This document shows, one piece after another, positions 55,601-61,600 of a stretch of DNA of 64,000 nt. Both the position numbers and the translations under genes were made by a program. This DNA comes from Omphiscola glabra (lineage: Eukaryota > Mollusca > Gastropoda > Lymnaeidae). Under the pieces are notes generated by a model. The model had not been told where the DNA came from. It was given only the letters and a program-made list of their open reading frames with translations, and made no database searches. Each line of letters opens with the position of its first letter. The first letter of the stretch is position 1. The stretch lies in contig OZ024799.1 of NCBI GenBank assembly GCA_964017045.1, positions 28,717,596-28,781,595 of the forward strand, written 5' to 3'.

Positions 55601-58600
55601 TTTTCTCCAGATTCTTCTATAATGTTCTGACTGAAACTGAATATAATAAGCTTGTTGTAAACAGTGTTAAAGGGAGACAATTATTTCGCTAGCCACAACT
55701 AAAAAAGGCCTCGAGAGGTCATGCACGGGGAAAACATGAAGCACGTCGTCCCTTACATAACAATATGTTATATATAAGTTGTCTAACTTGGCCATACACC
55801 AGGGGTCTTCAATCTACGGCTCACCGACCAGATCTGGCTTGCCAGGCCGCCGTACGGGTAGGCTAACCGGGAAGCAGGGACAGAACCGGGCTTTGTCCAA
55901 CTATTTAGCCAAAAGCCGGCCCATACCGCCCATTGAAATACTGATAACTTTGTATGGATGAAAATTGTTTTTTCCTGTTCTTTAATAAAAAAAATGTAAT
56001 TCTAATATTATTTTTGTTTAGAAATAAGAAATGTGCTGTGTGCAAAGTAATTCGTTGACATTTTTTAAAAACTATAGTTACGTCCGAACAGTGTCTTGGG
56101 GATAGTGAACGCCCTCTTGTTATAAAATTTTGAGGAACCCTGCCATGCACTATTATAAATTTAATATTTTATAGAAAAAGACAACGTTCGTGGAATTAGT
56201 TCAGTAAGTCTGAAATAGGATTCACATTTTTAATTTAAACAATTGTAAGTTGTCTATGACAGTTATAAAAATATGCAATTTAAAAAGCTAGACGATGCTA
56301 TGCGTAGTGCAGAAGACTGAGAAGAATGGAGAAGGATAGTTTTCATGTCATCTATGGCGCCCAAACGGTCCAAGGACTAAGGGAAATGATGATGATGATG
56401 ACGATGATGATGATGACGATGATGAAAACGATGATGATGATGACGATGATGATGATGATGACGATGAATTTTAGAACAAATTAAAGAACAAAAACAGTTA
56501 TAAACTGGTAACCAGACAAAACGACAAGTGACAAAACGACAAGGTGACAAAACGATAAGATGACAAAACGACAAGTGACAAAACGACAAGTGACAAAACG
56601 ACAAGGGACAAAACGACAAGTGACAAAACGACAAGATGACAAAACGACAAGTGACAAAACGACAGTCTTCAAAGCCAACGCCTCCACCGTCTTTAATGCC
56701 TTACATACAATAAAGTAAGGTAAACTTTTAAAGATATATTACATGCCTCATAGTTGGAGAAACACGGTATTCGGTTATCAGACTTGCGCATAATTACATT
56801 AAAATGTAATTAATTACCATTAGTTAGAATTACATGACCTATTTTTGTAATTATCTACAATTTCCATTACTTCATTCAAAAGTATAATTAATTACCATTA
56901 CAAATTACTCCACTATTGACCTGTAATTACAATCACATCTTTTACTTGCAACATTTTTATATTGTGAATTTTGTTAATTTGTTTCATTAACTTAAAACAT
57001 CAACATTGTTTTACTAAGACATATTTCCTTTTACAGTGCAGTAACATGCACATTCCCTCGAACAAGCTTTTGGATTTTATTGTTATACAAGAAAGTCAGA
57101 GAAATTCTTTAAATGATTTTACTGTATATCTGAATACACAATCATATTTTGTAGCAGACCCTTACAAATTTCAGTGATTGTCTGTGTGTATGAGCTAGCA
57201 TGACATAATGTACATTATAATGTTCAGTTTGCTCATTACTTGGAGACAAAATGTATGTCATATTGGGTCAAAGTAGTATATGAGTATGTTGTATACCATG
57301 ACACTATATTCATAAGCATGTGATCTGCTATTCAGTATTTTCACTTTTACTCTGAAAATAAACATTTACTGAGCAATTAAAAAAGGTCAATTACATGGAG
57401 AGTAATTAATTACAATTACTAAATACAGTAATTATAAATAAAATTAAAGTTTTTATTAATTATCTCTAAGTATGTCTGTTATGTTGCATATAAGATTATG
57501 ATCTCAAAAGGTGTATTATTATCTAATTATACTGTACAGGAAACTACAATTACACAGCAATATACTGTTGATCACAAACTCCAGCTTCTAGAGCACATCT
57601 GTCAACTCATGGTATTTTTCCTCACGAATAACATAGAATTAGGCCAGTGGTTCTCAACCTTCCCAATGCCGCGACCCTTTATAACAGTTCCCAATGTTGT
57701 GGCGACCCCCAACAACACAATTATTTTCGTTGCTACTACATAACTGTAGAGTATATGTGTTTTCCGATGGTCTTAGGCAACCCCTGTGAAATGGTCGTTC
57801 GACCCCCAAAAGGGTCGCGACCCACAGGCTGAGAACCACTGAATTAGGCCGACAACTCCCCTAAGAAAGTAACAATATTTCCGCCATCGCTGCGAACATC
57901 AAAGCTCTTTGATGTGTATCATGTTTGCAACGGAAACCAGACAAAACGACAAGGTGACAAAATGACAAGGTTTGGGATTAGGGTTAGTCTGATAAACCAA
58001 TACCGTGTTTCCCCAATTATAGAGCATGTTAAATATCTTTAAAAGTTTACCATACTTTATTGTATGCAAAGCAGTGTCTCACAACCTTTTTTGTGCCATG
58101 CCCCACCTAAACCTTTCTAAAATTCTTATGACCCCCATGTAACTTATACATAATTTTTAATAATAAAAAATACGGTTGTTCACTAAAGAAGCTATATTGA
58201 AAGGTTTTAGGAAGAAATCACTAGGAAAATGGTGAGGAAACATAGCAAGTAAATTTTCAAAACATATATGGGGAACTGACATTCAAGTATGAAATAATTT
58301 TAATGAAAGATTTTTCTATTTTATTTAATTATTAGTAATAATTTATTGTTTAACGTTAGTGAGATGTTTGTGTTTTCAAGTTCTAGATAGCTCATTTTCA
58401 AATTGCCCACCTGTGGGGCATGGGCCCCACGTTGGGAAACATCGATGTAAGGCATTAAAGACAGTGGAGGCGTTGGCGTTGAGGAATTGTCGTTTTGTCA
58501 CCTTTTCGTTTTGACACATTGTCGTTTTGTCACCTTGTCGTTTTGTCACCTTGTCGTTTTGTCACCTTGTCGTTTTGTCACTTGTCGTTTTGCCACTTGT

Positions 58601-61600
58601 CGTTTTGTCACTTGTCGTTTTGTCACTTGTCGTTTTGTCATGGAACCTTATAAACTATAGACTATAAATCCACTTTAAATCACCAAGCTTTCAATACAAA
58701 AGACCTGGCAACCTTACTCCATCCACTGGCAATCCACTATATCCACTGGTAACCCTACTATATCCACTAGTAATCCTACTATATCCCAAGAGAACCCTAC
58801 TATATCAACTCGCAATCCTACTATATATATCCCCTGGCAATCCTACTATATCCCCTGGCAATCCTACTATATCCCCTGGCAATCCTACTATATCCGCTGG
58901 CAAGCCTACTATATCCACTGGCCATCCTACTATATATCCCCTGGCAATCCTACTATATCCTCGGGCAATCCTACTATATATCCACTGGCAATCCTACTAT
59001 ATCCTCGGGCAATCCTACTATATATCCACTGGTAATCCTACTATATCCGCTGGCAAGCCTACTATATCCACTGGCAATCCTACTATATATTCCCTGGCAA
59101 TCCTACTATATCCTCGGGCAATCCTACTATTTATCCACTGGCAATCCTACTATATATCCACTGGCAATCCTACTATATCCGCTGGCAAGCCTACTATATC
59201 CACTGGCAATCCACTATATCCACTGGTAACCATACTATATCCACTGGTAACCCTACTATATGCACTAGTAACCCTACTATTTCCACTGGCAATCCACTAT
59301 ATCCACTGGTAACCATACTATATCCACTGGTAACCCTACTATATGCACTAGTAACCCTACTATATCCACTGGCAATCCACTATATCCACTGGTAACCATA
59401 CTATATCCACTGGTAACCCTACTATATGCACTAGTAACCATACTATATCCACAGGCAATCCTACTATATCCACAGGCAATCCTACTACATCCACACGTTG
59501 TGTGCATTTTTTCCACAGCGACACAGAAAAACAAAAACTTAATATTGGCATGGCTCTGATCGGGGATCCTAAAGTTGTGGTCCTGGATGAGCCCTTGTTA
59601 AATTTGGACGTGACTGTTGCTAAGAAGCTCAAGGACAAATTGAACTCTATGAGGAGGAATCTGCAGGTTATTTTCTTGGTTACCACGTGGTGAGTAGGGA
59701 GGGAGACATGGTGAGAATGAAGGTATACGGGGTGAGTATGAAGGGATACAGGGTGAGTATGAAGGGAGACGGGGTGAGTATGAAGGGATACAGGGTGAGT
59801 ATGAAGGGAGACGGGGTGAGTATGAAGGGATACAGGGTGAGTATGAAGGGAGACGGGGTGAGTATGAATGGAGACAGGGTGAGTATGACGGAAGACTGGG
59901 TGAAAATGAAGCGAAACTGATGAGTATGAAGGGAGACAGGTTAGAATGAATAGGAGACATTAGAATGAATGGGAGACTTTTCAGAATGAAAGCACACTAG
60001 AATAAAATGGAGACATTTTAGATGAAAGGGAGACTTGTTAGATAAAAGGGAGACATGTTAGATGAAAGGGAGACATGTTAGACGAAAGGAAGACATGTTA
60101 TACGAAAGGAAGACATATTAGAATGAAAGGAAGACATGTTAGATGAAAGGAAGACATGTTAGACGAAAGGAAGACATGTTAGAATGAAAGGAAGACATGT
60201 TAGAATGAAAGGAAGACATGTTAGAATGAAAGGAAGACATGTTAGAATGAAAGGAAGACATGTTAGAATGAAAGGAAGACATGTTAGAATGAAAGGAAGA
60301 CATGTTAGATGAAAGGAAGACATGTTAGACGAAAGGAAGACATGTTAGAATGAAAGGAAGACATGTTAGATGAAAGGAAGACATGTTAGAATGAAAGGAA
60401 GACATGTTAGACGAAAGGAAGACATGTTAGATGAAAGGAAAACATATTAGAATGAAAGGAAGACATGTTAGACGAAAGTAAGACATATTAGAATGAAAGG
60501 AAGACATGTTAGATGAAAGGAAGACATGTTAGACGAAAGGAAGACATATTAGAATGAAAGGAAGACATGTTAGATGAAAGGAAGACATGTTAGACGAAAG
60601 GAAGACATGTTAGAATGAAAGGAAGACATATTAGAATGAAAGGAAGACATGTTAGATGAAAGGAAGACATGTTAGACGAAAGGAAGACATGTTAGAATGA
60701 AAGGAAGACATATTAGAATGAAAGGAAGACATATTAGAATGAAAGGAAGACATGTTAGAATGAAAGGGGGACATTATAGAGTAATGGCAGAAATGTTAGA
60801 TGAATGGGATATATGTTAGAATGAATGGGATATATGTTAGAATGAATGGGATATATGTTAGAATGAATGGGAGAAATGTTAGATGAAAATGTTAGAATTG
60901 GATGAATAGGACTTCCGGCAATCTCTCTCCAAAACTAACATGACAAACTGAAAATGAATACATGTGGTGTAGGTGGTGTAGGTGGTGTAGGTGGTGTAGG
61001 TGGTGTAGAATGGTTCACTGTTCCCTCCCTGCCTATGTGGTGTAGGTGGTGTAGAATGGTTCACTGTTCCCTCCCTGCCTATGTGGTGTAGGTGGTGTAG
61101 AATGGTTCACTGTTCCCTCCCTGCCTATGTGGTGTAGGTGGTGTAGAATGGTTCACTGTTCCCTCCCTGCCTATGTGGTGTAGGTGGTGTAGAATGGTTC
61201 ACTGTTCCCTCCCTGCCTATGTGCTGTAAGTGGTGTCAATGGCTCACTGTTCTCTCCCTGCCTATGTGCTGTAAGTGGTGTCAATGGTTCACTGTTCCCT
61301 CCCTGCCTATGTGTTGTAGGTAGTGTCAATGGTTCACTGTTCCCTCCCTGCCTATGTGTTGTATAAGGTAGTGTCAATGGTTCACTGTTCCCTCCCTGCC
61401 TAAGTGCTGTAGGTAGTGTCAATGGTTCACTGTTCCCTCCCTGCCTATGTGTTGTAGGTAGTGTCAATGGTTCACTGTTCCCTCCCTGCCTATGTGCTTT
61501 AGATAGTGTCAATGGTTTACTGTTCCCTCCCTGCCTCCGAGCTGTTCACCGAAATGTCATTGCCTGCTCGATGTAATGTTCATCGTATCCAGAAATTTGA

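Larger units (their letters stand above)
56507..58647. mobile_element. 2.1-kb foldback element, Mutator-like (9-bp duplication)
   Basis: Ends GGTAACCAGACAAAACGACA and CTTGTCGTTTTGTCATGGAACC-like, both built of tandem ACAAAACGACAAGTG units in opposite orientation. Exact 9-bp flanking duplication TTATAAACT (56498-56506 and 58648-58656). The inner arms (56660-56790 and 57985-58065 plus 58445-58500) are also inverted copies (AATGCCTTACATACAATAAA versus TTTATTGTATG...TAAGGCATT). The AT-rich centre holds two nested hAT elements. No transposase is seen. Confidence 0.9.
54410..59518 (+). other. Intron with nested mobile elements
   Basis: 5.1-kb intron. It has a GTGATTGTGACT array, LTR-like sequence (about 55200-55570, with TTACAGTTTGGCTGGTACCG similar to 20450-20485), AT-rich sequence, a GAT-repeat, the 2.1-kb foldback element with two inserted hAT elements, and a long 21-bp array up to the exon 24 acceptor. 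Confidence 0.75.

Noticed and set aside
55779..55961. Short open frame and CAGGGGTCTTCAATCT-like element end
   Set aside because: It looks like the start of another hAT MITE, but I could not find a matching right end or target duplication.
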